From the NCBI RefSeq assembly GCF_040958095.1, contig NC_091156.1, positions 21,151,175 to 21,215,174 on the forward strand: a stretch of DNA of 64,000 bases, given 5' to 3'. Shown one piece after another: positions 1-8,820 of the stretch; position 1 is the stretch's first letter, and every line of letters starts with the position of its first letter. Made by a program: the position numbers and the translations under genes. Origin of the DNA: Procambarus clarkii (lineage: Eukaryota > Arthropoda > Malacostraca > Decapoda > Cambaridae). The notes beneath the pieces are model-generated. The model saw nothing but the letters and a program-made list of their open reading frames with translations. It made no database searches and was not told the DNA's origin.

Positions 1-1756
1 TTGTTTGTACTCCAGTACACCCAGTCCACTGATCATGATATTTGGGTGCAGGCAGCTTCAGTATTGCATGCTCAGTTCAAGTTGCTGCAATGCGCTAGGT
101 TGGTTGCTCATGTGGAAGCCCAGAGACTGCCCCATTTTGGTTATAGGGACCCGGACTTGGGGGTGTTAGTCGCTTTGACTTTGGTTCAGTCAGTGCCTCC
201 TTGTCCTTCCCCCTGCTATTGTTCATCCTGGTCCCCCCCCTCCCCCCTCAAAGGGGGGGAGGGGGTCTTAGGGCTTCGGGGTCGGGACAGGGTTTAGAGG
301 TTTCTGAGACTTGGGCATTTTCGAGAGTTACCCCCTTCCGGGGTGGCTGCGGAGGCATTTGAGTCAGTTCCTCGAGCCTTAGCTCCTGGGTCTGACCAGT
401 GGGTCCATCCTCTTCCTGCTATTCCAGCTGCCCCCTCTTTTTCTTGTGAGGCCAGGACTTTGGGGAATGACTCGCCACCCGGGCCTGACGTAAAGGTTCC
501 CGGGGTTGGGGAGGAGCTGATTTGGGGGCCTTGGGACCTCGCCTGGGTTTTCCGACCCTCCTAGGGGTGGTCGTGCTCCCTCCTAGGGAGCCGGTCGGCC
601 GAGCGGACAGCACGCGGGACTTGTGATCCTGTGGTCCTGGGTTCGATCCCAGGCACCGGCGAGAAACAATGGGCAGAGTTTCTTTCACCCTATGCCCCTG
701 TTACCTAGCAGTAAAATAGGTACCTGGGTGTTAGTCAGCTGTCACGGGCTGCTTCCTGGGGGTGGAGGCCTGGTCGAGGACCGGGCCGCGGGGACACTAA
801 AAAAGCCCCGAAATCATCTCAAGATAACCTCAAGATAGGGGGGCTTACTGTTACAAGAAGTGGGATTTTCCTTTTCCCCCTCTGCGTTCGAGATGGATTT
901 GGGTTCAGCTCCTCCTGGGCTCGGTTCCGTTTCCCTGCGGGTCCTTCAGTTCAGTCTTTTGGAGGTTTTCGGCTTCGCGCATCTCTCTGGCTGAGGTGCG
1001 GGTAGCCATCGTGGCGTAACTCCTCCACGACCCGGTGTATGCCTCTATAATGGATTCGTCTTCCTTCAGGTTTGGGTCTTTGTCACCATACTGGGTTCAT
1101 TACCAGGTTCCGGAGTTGTCCAGGCTTGCAGACTGCCCTATGTTTTCGCTGGATGCTTGGGACACCTTGTGTCGTACCCACACGCTTAAGTGGGGTGAGG
1201 CATTGACTGTGGTCCAGGTTTACCTGGGGGCGATTTTGCACACCTTAATGAGTGCCTGAGGCTGAGGACTTGTGCGCTCGGGGCTCATTGGCTTCGGTCC
1301 TGCATTTCTTTTCCCTCCTTGTGCTGTCTTCCAATTGGCTTACAGAGGTTGTAAAGGTACTTGGGGTTATTCCTGGGTCTAGCGCCTTGGATTCGGCTGC
1401 TCGCGCGTTGTCTGCGCTTTTGAAGTTGTTTGTGTCAACTTCGCCTCGCATGTCGGCAGAGGGTGCTCGCTTCCTCCTTGGAATCCGCTTGGGCTCTGGC
1501 TCTTAGATAGTCTTCCCCCTTTTGTCCTTTATTATTTGCAGCTTCTGTGGTCGAGCAATATATGCAAGCGGCTTCCTCCAGCTGCCACCCTATGTCTGAT
1601 TTGATGGTTCTCCAGGGGTCCCGAGTGGGTTCCTCCCAAAGGGGTCGTGCCAGGGCCCATGGTTCCGCTCGTCGAGGTGGGCCACAGGTGCCAGTTTCAG
1701 AGCCAGTGCCGCCTTCGGTCCCTGCTGCGCCTGGTCAGCGCAGTGCTCACTCTATG
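1..1756 (+). pseudogene. gag-like ORF1 remnant of DIRS element A
   Basis: The fragments match the B Gag protein in order: an N-terminal stretch corresponding to the LLVTQFTQSSD area at the start of the window, the Pro/Ser-rich centre, and the helix-rich C-terminal half (1030-1700) ending in an Arg/Gly-rich basic tail. Frame changes are frequent, and a run of C/G at 233-262 replaces a coding stretch. SINE1 splits the frame at 568-835. The first ~180 nt of gag present in B, including the Cys/His cluster, are outside the window. DIRS Gag is thought to bind the RNA; here no intact protein is possible. Confidence 0.8.
568..835 (+). mobile_element. tRNA-derived SINE (SINE1) inside element A gag
   Basis: A 268 bp insertion absent from the matching place in element B (near 9535) and flanked by the perfect duplication TAGGGG (562-567 and 836-841). 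The head at about 588-661 is tRNA-like: GGCCGAGCGGAC resembles an A box, GGTTCGATCCC is a B box within a T arm, and the acceptor ends GCCGGT/ACCGGC pair. A non-tRNA body follows. The 3' end (about 766-835) is nearly the same as the 3' end of LINE1, including its terminal repeats of the CCTCAAGGTAA type. It would be transcribed by RNA polymerase III and mobilised in trans by LINE1; the partnership is inferred from the shared tail. Confidence 0.85.
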
Positions 1757-1782
1757 CAGGTCAAATGCAGGTCTGTATGCAG

Positions 1783-4721
1783 GCAAATGCAGTGTTTGCA
1801 GCCCTAACGGAAACTCACACAAAGGACTACCTTGATGGTGAAATATGGATCTCAGAATACAATCTCTTCAGATGTGATAGGAAACACCGGCTTCAGGGTG
1901 TGGTCAGCCTTTACATCAAAGACACACTCATCTGTACTGAGCTGCTAAACACCTCAAATGATATGGTGGAAGTGCTGATAGTCAAAATAGAGATCCTAAA
2001 TGTAGTTGTTGTCCTTGTATATAAGTCGCCGGAGGCAAACCCTCAGCAGTTTAAAGACCAACTAATGAAAATAGAGCACTGCTTGGAAAACCTCGCAAAT
2101 CCAGCTCCGAACATCATCCTGCTTGGGGACTTCAACCTACGGCACCTGAAATGGAAGCACCTGGCTAATACAGTAATATCAGAAAGAATACCAGGAAGTA
2201 GCCTAAATGAACAGGCACATGCAAATGACCTGCTACGGATGTGCGATAAGGTTGCCTTAAACCAGCAAATAGTAGAACCAACTAGGAAGGAGAACACGCT
2301 GGACCTCATTTTCACTAATAATGATGAGTTGATCGGGAACATAATGATTACAAATACCTATTACTCAGATCACAACTTAATTGAAGTTCTGACAACCATG
2401 GGGAATGGACCTTCAAAACCAGTCCAGATTCCCGGTGGAGGAGATTTCAGCAAATTCAACTTCAATAATAAACAGATAAACTGGGAGCAAATAAACCAGG
2501 ACTTCACAGAAATAAGCTGGGAAGAACAGCTAGAAAATGCAAACCTGAACCAGTGCCTGGAAAAAATAAGCTCAGTAGCACTAGAAATATGTTCAAACCA
2601 CATACCCCTAAGAAAAAAGCGAAAGAGATGCAGATTGGAACGGGAACGTCGTTCCCTATATAGGCGAAGAAAACGAATCGCGGAACAACTTGAGAGTCGC
2701 ACCCTATCTCAAGAATGGCGAAGAAGGTTAGGTAGAGAAATAGAAACAATTGAACTCAAGCTACAAGAATCATACAAAACCCAGGAGAGGCAAAGAGAGC
2801 AAAAGGCCATCAGTGAAATAGAGAGAAATCCGAAATATTTTTTCTCCTATGCAAAATCAAGATAAAAAAACACATCTAGTATCGGGCCCCTGCGAAAGGG
2901 AGATGGAACTTTCACCGATGACAACAAAGAAATGAGCGAGTTACTGAGGAAGCAGTACGACTCTGTTTTCAGCGAGCCATTAAATGCACTAAAGATTGAT
3001 AACCCAAATGAATTTTTCATGGATATGATACCAACATCAAATCATATATCAGACGTCACCCTATCCCCACTAGATTTTGAAGAAGCCATAAACAGTATGC
3101 CTATGCACTCTGCACCAGGCCCGGATTCTTGGAACTCCATATTCATCAAGAACTGTAAAAAACCACTATCGCAGGCCCTTCACATTCTGTGGAGACAAAG
3201 CCTAGATACTGGCGTTATCCCTGACATACTAAAAACAGCAGAGATAGCACCACTCCATAAAGGAGGAAATAAGGCAGAGGCAAAAAATTACAGACCGATA
3301 GCACTAACATCGCACATCATAAAATTTTTTGAGAGAGTGCGAAGAAGTAAGATCACAAAATACATGGAATCACAGCATCTCCATAACCCCGGACAACATG
3401 GTTTTAGAACAGGGCGCTCTTGCCTGTCGCAGTTGCTGGACCACTATGACATGGCATTAGATGCCATGGAAGACAAACAAAATGCTGATGTAATTTACAC
3501 AGATTTCACAAAAGCCTTTGATAAATGTGACCATGGTGTTATTGCACATAAAATGCGTTCAAAAGGAATTACCGGGAAAATAGGCAGATGGATCTACAAT
3601 TTCCTGACTAACAGAACCCAATGTGTAATAGTCAACAAAATAAAATCCAGCCCATCAACCATGAAGAGCTCAGTCCCCCAGGGTACTGTGCTTGCTCCAG
3701 TACTTTTTCTCATCCTCATATCGGACATAGACCAGAACACAACCTATAGCACTGTATCATCCTTTGCAGATCTGTATCATCCTTTGCAGATGACACTAGG
3801 ATTTTCATGAGAGTTGGCAACATAGAGGACACGGCAAACCTCCAATCAGATGTAGATCAGGTCTTTCTATGGGCTACAGAAAATAATATGGTGTTTAACG
3901 AGGATAAGTTCCAGCTCATGCGCTACGGTTTAAAAATTGAAAATATAAAAACAGAAACCACGTACAAAACTCAGGCAAATCATAACATAGAACGGAAAGG
4001 CAATGTAAAGGATCTGGGTGTACTCATGTCGGAAGACCTTACCTTTAAAGAACACAATAAAGTAGCCATCACAACTGCAAGAAAAATGACAGGTTGGATA
4101 ACAAGAACTTTCCACACTAGAGATGCTATACCGATGATGACACTTTTCAAAACGCTTGTGCTCTCTAGAGTGGAGTACTGCTGCACAATGACAGCCCCTT
4201 TCAAAGCTGGAGAAATTGCTGACCTGGAGAGCGTGCAGAGATCCTTTACTGCTAGAATCCACTCAGTAAAACATCTAAATTACTGGGACCGACTAAAGAG
4301 CCTAAATCTGTACTCCCTTGAGCGCAGGCGGGAGAGATACATAATAATTTACACGTGGAAAATAATTGAGGGGCTGGTCCCAAACCTGCACACAGAAATA
4401 ACAACACATGAGACCAGAAGGCATGGCAGGATGTGCAGAATACCCCCGTTGAAAAGCAGAGGTGCAACAGGTACTCTGAGAGAGAACTCTATCAACATCA
4501 GAGGCCCGAGACTGTTCAATACACTTCCACTACACATAAGGGGCATAACTGGCCGACCCCTCACAGTGTTCAAGAGAGAACTGGATAAGCACCTCCAAAG
4601 GATACCTGATCAACCAGGCTGTGACTCATATGTCAGGCTGCGAGCAGCCGCGTCTAACAGCCTGGTTGATCAGTCCAGCAACCAGGAGGCCTGGTCGACG
4701 ACTGGGCCGCGGGGACACTAA
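1783..4721 (+). pseudogene. endonuclease-reverse transcriptase ORF2 of LINE1 copy a
   Basis: The endonuclease shows LTETHTK (about 1806), LLGDFN (GDFN at 2125-2136) and a YSDHNL catalytic SDH (about 2365). The RT shows NYRPIALTS, GQHGFRTGRSC, DFTKAFDKCDHG and SVPQGTVLAPVLF. Only two lesions lie between the truncation and the terminal stop: an in-frame TAA at 2863-2865, and a 20 bp tandem duplication (3752-3791) that destroys the FADD catalytic box and shifts frame. The rest reads through to 4721. Such proteins nick target DNA and copy their own RNA at the nick. The low number of lesions suggests a fairly young insertion. Confidence 0.85.
3752..3791 (+). repeat. 20 bp tandem duplication in the RT active site
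   Basis: Two perfect copies of CTGTATCATCCTTTGCAGAT stand back to back. Removing one restores the order SSF-A-D-D-T seen, with one substitution, in LINE1 copy b (about 23770), and rejoins the two reading frames on either side, because 20 nt accounts exactly for the frame change between the frame ending at 3810 and the one starting near 3807. Confidence 0.95.
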
Positions 4722-4752
4722 GCCCCGGAAGCACCTCAAGGTAACCTCAAGG

Positions 4753-6440
4753 TAGGTCAGGTTCTCGTACAGGGCATCGGCCCTTTTGCGGTTCGCCCCA
4801 TTGACTGGACAATGGAGGGGGGAGGCTTCCTCTTCTCTCATGCCTGGTTCCACGATTCGTGGGCTTTTCGGGTCATTTCTCACAGCCTTCGGTGGCGTTG
4901 GACGGCTCCTCCTCCTTCAGGGGGGTTCGGAGCTGGCAATGCAGGCCTCTTCTTCTGCACTCTGTCAGGTCGTATTAGAGTGTTTTTTTCTGAGCCGGGC
5001 GCTTGGATGGTGTCCCTGGACCTCAAGGATGCATATTGGCATGTCCCTATTCATCCAGGGTTCAGGGACTGGCTCAGTTTTGTTTTGGAGTGTCAGAGTT
5101 AATGTTTTTGGGTTGAGCCTGGCACCTCGCGTGTTCACACGCCTCACCCAGGTCAAGGTAGCCTGTCTGCGTCTATTAGGTGTTCAGGTGTTGGCTGACC
5201 TCGACGATTGGCACGTTTGGGCTCCTGGTCGGTCCACGTATCCGCTTGCCAGGTGTTTGGTGCTTTCCCAGCTAGCCGGGTTCATTTTAATGGTGAACTG
5301 GCGGAAGTCCCATTTGGTTCCCTCCCAGGTTCGGACCTGGCTGGGTCTTATGTGGGACTCATGAACCGCTTCCTTGTCTCTTCCTCCGGAGTCTCTCCTT
5401 CGGTTGCGGACCCGCATGCACTATTTTCTGGGGGGCTCCCGAGTCACCCAGCGGTTGCTCGAGGGTCTGTGCGGGAGCTTGAACTTTACGATGATGGTCT
5501 ACCCGGCGGGTCAGGTTTGGCTTCGTCGGCTGTTCTGGTTCCTTCGGGAACGTCCCTTCCACCTCTCTCTTGCGATCGCTGGGTTCAATCCTCATGGGAC
5601 CTTGTGTCGGCTGCTGCATCGCCGGCTTCCTCTTCGGATTTTTCAGGGTTCAATGCCTTGGCACCTACCCAAGCCCTCGCTCAATGGGTTCACGGACCAG
5701 TCGTCTCTCGGCTGGGGCTTTGTGACCAGTGCTCGCCAGGCCGGCCAGGGGCAGTGGGGTCTGTTCTTCCGTCGGGCCCACAGCACGGTGCGGGAGTTTG
5801 CGACTGTGTGGTTTGCGTTCGAAGGGTACAGGTCGCCGTTGATTGACGATCTGGCTCCATTCGGACTGCTCCCTAGTGATTCATTGCCTGAACTGAGGGG
5901 GTTCGATGAGGTCCTTACTCTTAGGGGCTGGTTGCTTCGGGTGACTTGTCTGCTGAGTTCTCAGGGTTTGGCTCTCCTGGCGGTCCACGTCCAGGGGCTG
6001 TGCAATGTCCTGGTGGATGGCCTGTCTCTGTTCGTTCCCCTGTCCACGGAATGGACGGTTGATGCCGACTCATTCAATTGACTACCAGACGTTCCAGCGT
6101 CTGAGGTGGACCTCTTCACGTCACCGTGGTCGAGGCGTTTTTTGGTATATGTGGCGCCCTTCCCCTGACCTCGAGGATGGCGGGGTCGACGCCTTTCGGC
6201 AGGACTGGTCGAAGTGTGGGTTCCTGTATTCTTCCACCCGATTCAGCTGTTGCTTCAGATCCTGGCTCGCTTGGAGACTTACCAGGGACAAGTATTCCTC
6301 TTGGCCCTGTGGTGGCCGGCCCAGCCGTGGTTTCAGGCGCTGTTTGCCTGGTGTCCGAACCCAGAGGTTTTTTCGTGGCTCCGCCTCTTTCAGAAGATCG
6401 GCGCGATCCGTTACGAGACTGGTTTGCTCTTCTCCTCGAG
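4753..6440 (+). pseudogene. reverse transcriptase-RNase H remnant of DIRS element A
   Basis: Aligns with the 615-residue RT-RNase H frame of element B. Two RT deletions are visible: about 170 bp near 4980 (removing the block that precedes EPGAWMVSLDL) and about 17 bp near 5100. The catalytic YLDD box of B reads as ADLDD here (about 5196-5210). RNase H follows near 5690-6060 with a further small deletion around 5830. Several frames are needed to read it, so no functional polymerase is encoded. Confidence 0.85.
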
Positions 6441-6449
6441 TCTTCGTGT

Positions 6450-7411
6450 ATGGTATTTTTGACTCGAGTTTATCACCATTTGTATCGTGATCAGGTGGCT
6501 ACATTGATGGTGTCCCACCTGCGGGCTTTGTCTCGGCAGCAGTATAAAGTTTCCTGGCGGTCCTTCCGTTTCTTTTTGACCCTGCGGGCTTTGTCTCGGC
6601 AGCAGTATAAAGTTTCCTGGCGGTCCTTCCGTTTCTTTTTGACCCTTCGTCATTGTACTTTGCTTTCGGTTCGGGTGGTGTTGTCCTTTCTCTCATGGTT
6701 GTTCCAGGACCGTCATATTATGCCGAATATTGTCGCCTCGTATCGTGCGGCGCTGGCGGAGCCGCTTCAGCTTGTTTTTGGTTTTGATGTTACTTCTGCA
6801 CCATTTCACAAGCTGTCTTGTGCGTTGTTTCACCTCCGGCCTGCTCATGTGCTGCCTGAGCAGTCTTGGTTTTTGGATAGAGTTCTCTCCTATCTCGCTT
6901 CTCTTCAGTTTGTTGTGGCCCCTTCTGTTCAGGATTGCTTTTCGAAGGCTCTTTTCCTGTTGGCAGTAGCCTCTGAGGGTCAGGTCGGGGAACTTCATGC
7001 TCTCCTCCACCGCAGGGGTTTCTGCTCTTTCGGTCGTGACTGTTCGTCTGCAGCCGTCTCCTTTTCTGGCGAAGAATGAGCCTTTCCCCTGCTTTCTGGG
7101 GTGGTCCTTTGGTTGTTGATGCTTGGTTGGTCAGGCCGGGGGTGCATCATGTGTTGTGTCCAGTTGCGGCCCTCCGCCGTTATTTGTGCGCCACGGCTTC
7201 TGTGTCTGGGGACGAACTTTGGGTTGTTCCAGTTTTCCTTCTTCCCTGTTCACATCTCTTGAGTTACTGGTCTCTCAGGGCGTCGGCAGGGTTATTAAGT
7301 CTAGCCAGCCTGTGGTCTAACCCCCGTGCCCATGACGTTCGTAAGTTTGCTGCTCTTGCTGCCGTCTTTGGGAACATGCCCTGGACTGACATTCGGGCAT
7401 GCTCGTTTTCA
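6450..7411 (+). pseudogene. tyrosine recombinase remnant of DIRS element A
   Basis: Begins MVFLTRVYHHLY as in B. The box I arginine of the recombinase is changed to glutamine (EGQVGELHAL against GGRVGELHAL in B), consistent with CpG decay CGG to CAG. A 63 bp in-frame tandem duplication lies near the N terminus, a frame break occurs near 7050, and HDVRKFAAL is retained (about 7332-7358). The sequence stops just after PWTDIRA, where a deletion joins it to the terminal repeat, so the catalytic tyrosine is missing. Integrase activity is therefore excluded. Confidence 0.87.
6518..6643 (+). repeat. 63 bp tandem duplication within recombinase A
   Basis: Two adjacent copies of a 63 bp unit (6518-6580 and 6581-6643), apparently identical, encode the 21-residue segment beginning LRALSRQQYKVSW twice. 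Element B has one copy. The length is a multiple of three, so the frame is kept. Confidence 0.95.
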
Positions 7412-7740
7412 TTTGGGGGAGTCTTGTCCACTTGTTTGGCTATTTTCGTTTGTTTTACCAAAATAGGGATTTGTTTTGAGGCACTTACCTTTCTGGGTGC
7501 CTGTCTCAGTCGATGGTAGATATAGAATGCTCCAAAAGCACATGTGCTTTCTATAGGTCATTGCTCCTTGTGCCTTTCTGAGGAGGCCAGGTTCTGGCTG
7601 TGGTCCCCAGTAGGCCTAAAACTCCACCCACATCGAGTGATGCCAAAGTTAGGGATAGCCATATTAGCCTGGATAGCTCCAGGTAGCCTCCGGCACTCAC
7701 CCAGAAAATGGCGTTTCATAACATTCAATGCCGGTTTTCT
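7412..7740 (+). repeat. right inverted terminal repeat of element A, ending in the A/B junction
   Basis: Aligns in the same orientation with the right terminal repeat of B (about 13785-14114): the GGTTGGGGAGTTCTATCC-like start, AGGGATTTGTTTTGAGGC, the ACCTTTCTGGGTGCCTGT segment, TAGGCCTAA and the final CACTCACCCAGAAAATGGCG. The inner part of the repeat was lost in the deletion that removed the end of the recombinase. The last ~47 bases (7694-7740) serve at the same time as the outer end of element B. Confidence 0.85.
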
Positions 7741-8166
7741 GGGGGGAGCCCCGTCGGCTCCCCGGAGCTATCCCAGGCTGATATGCTAATGTCAGACTTT
7801 GGCATCAGTCATGTGTATGGAGTTCTTAGGCCTACCGGGGACCACGGCCAGAACCGGTCCCCCTCAGAGAGGCAAGGGGAGCAATGGCCTATAGAAGCCC
7901 CCGTGTGGTTGGAAGCATTCTATGTCTGCCATCGACCGGAACAGGCACCCAGAAAGGTAAGCGCCCCAAAACAAACCCCTATTCTGGTTAAAATTGCTAC
8001 CAAAAACCGAACTAGTGGATAGAACTCCCCAACCGAAAACAAGCAAACTAGTGTGACTCACACACCGTCGCGTCGCTGTCTGCGCAGCTCCCCCCTCCCC
8101 GGGAGGGGGAAGGGGGAGCCCCAGACCCCCCGCGCCGGCTACCCACACCTCAGTTCTTGAGGCTGA
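7741..8166 (+). repeat. left inverted terminal repeat of element B
   Basis: Its reverse complement reappears at about 13650-14065. Landmarks: CCCAGGCTGATATGCTAAT, TAGGCCTACCGGGGACCAC, GAACTAGTGGATAGAACTCC, a GGGAGGGGGA palindromic block near 8095 and CACCTCAGTTCTTGAGGCTG at the inner end. Differences between the arms are few, as expected when both ends are regenerated during DIRS replication. Confidence 0.92.
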
Positions 8167-8820
8167 TGCTATAGGCGATGGTCGTGTGCTCTGGCTCCGG
8201 TGTCGCTACTGCACTGTGCTTTGCGTGTGGTGTTGGTTTTGTGGGTGCGAGAGCCAGGAGTTATCTTCAGTACTTGGGCTGCATGCGCCTAGGGCTGCCT
8301 TCCCTAGGTGCCCTGTAAGTACTGCCCTTGGGGCTTGGGCCCACCTTCCACAGGCTCCTCGGGGTCTGCCTCTGCTGGTTCGTTTTACTTTTCGGTTTTT
8401 CGGCCGCCCGTTGGGCTCTTGGGTGTTCTGTTCTCCCTTGTTACCGGCAGGTAAGAGGCAGTTTGCACTGGTAGGGGCGCAGGGTGCTGCTCAGCTTGTA
8501 TTTCCCGACATCGCGGCCGGCTCTGTTCCTTGGGGTTCGCTGTCCTCTTGCGGGGTTTTGTTTTTCTTTTTGTTTTTGCCTGGTGGGGGGTTCTGTCATT
8601 TTATTCTGTTTGTTTTTGCCCTTCCACTGTTCTCCTCAGTGGCGCCCCCTGCTAGGTCCCCGTGAGTGTACACGTCCCTGGGGTTCAGCTACAGTATAGA
8701 AGTTTGCTTGGTAGTTTTGGGCGCCGGTTTGCAGCACCCTGCCTGGGACTACCTGAGCGCGAGTCCTCTTAAAGTAAACGCTCAGGACCCTGGGAATCCC
8801 CTAGGGGGCGCGTGGGTCCG
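8167..8820 (+). promoter_or_regulatory. 5' leader of element B between terminal repeat and gag
   Basis: About 650 bp without a convincing gene; a weak 159-codon frame at 8186-8665 has no recognisable features. It is GC/T-rich and sits where the transcript leader of a DIRS element is expected. No TATA box or initiator could be assigned with confidence. Confidence 0.4.

Larger units (their letters stand above)
1783..4752 (+). mobile_element. LINE1 copy a: 5'-truncated CR1-group LINE inserted in element A
   Basis: About 3 kb absent from the aligned place in element B (near 10580). It carries an apurinic-type endonuclease, a reverse transcriptase, a C-terminal region and a short 3' UTR that ends in two CCTCAAGGTA-type units. 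Truncation falls inside the endonuclease: copy c at 18.4 kb has more N-terminal sequence. A possible target duplication is AGGTC (about 1767 and 4755), blurred by ATGCAGGTC-like filler at the 5' junction. It is classed as CR1/L2-like from the 3' tandem-unit tail and RT motifs; a Jockey-group assignment is the alternative. Confidence 0.85.
1..7740 (+). mobile_element. DIRS-type retrotransposon, element A (decayed)
   Basis: A Gag-RT-RNase H-tyrosine recombinase retroelement whose segments align in order with element B at 8.8-13.5 kb. The left end lies before the window, which opens inside gag. The body is broken by a SINE (568-835), a LINE (about 1783-4752), deletions in RT, a 63 bp duplication in the recombinase and a deletion that fuses the recombinase to the right terminal repeat near 7412. 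DIRS elements normally integrate through a tyrosine recombinase without target duplication. The right end runs directly into the left end of element B. The copy cannot be autonomous. Confidence 0.88.

Noticed and set aside
592..661. Functional tRNA gene
   Set aside because: A and B boxes are present and the arms partly pair, but the acceptor stem is imperfect, and it is the head of a 268 bp insertion with target duplications and a LINE tail, so it is a SINE.
8186..8665. 159-codon frame upstream of DIRS B gag
   Set aside because: It lies in the GC/T-rich leader, has no motif, and starts inside non-coding sequence between the terminal repeat and gag.
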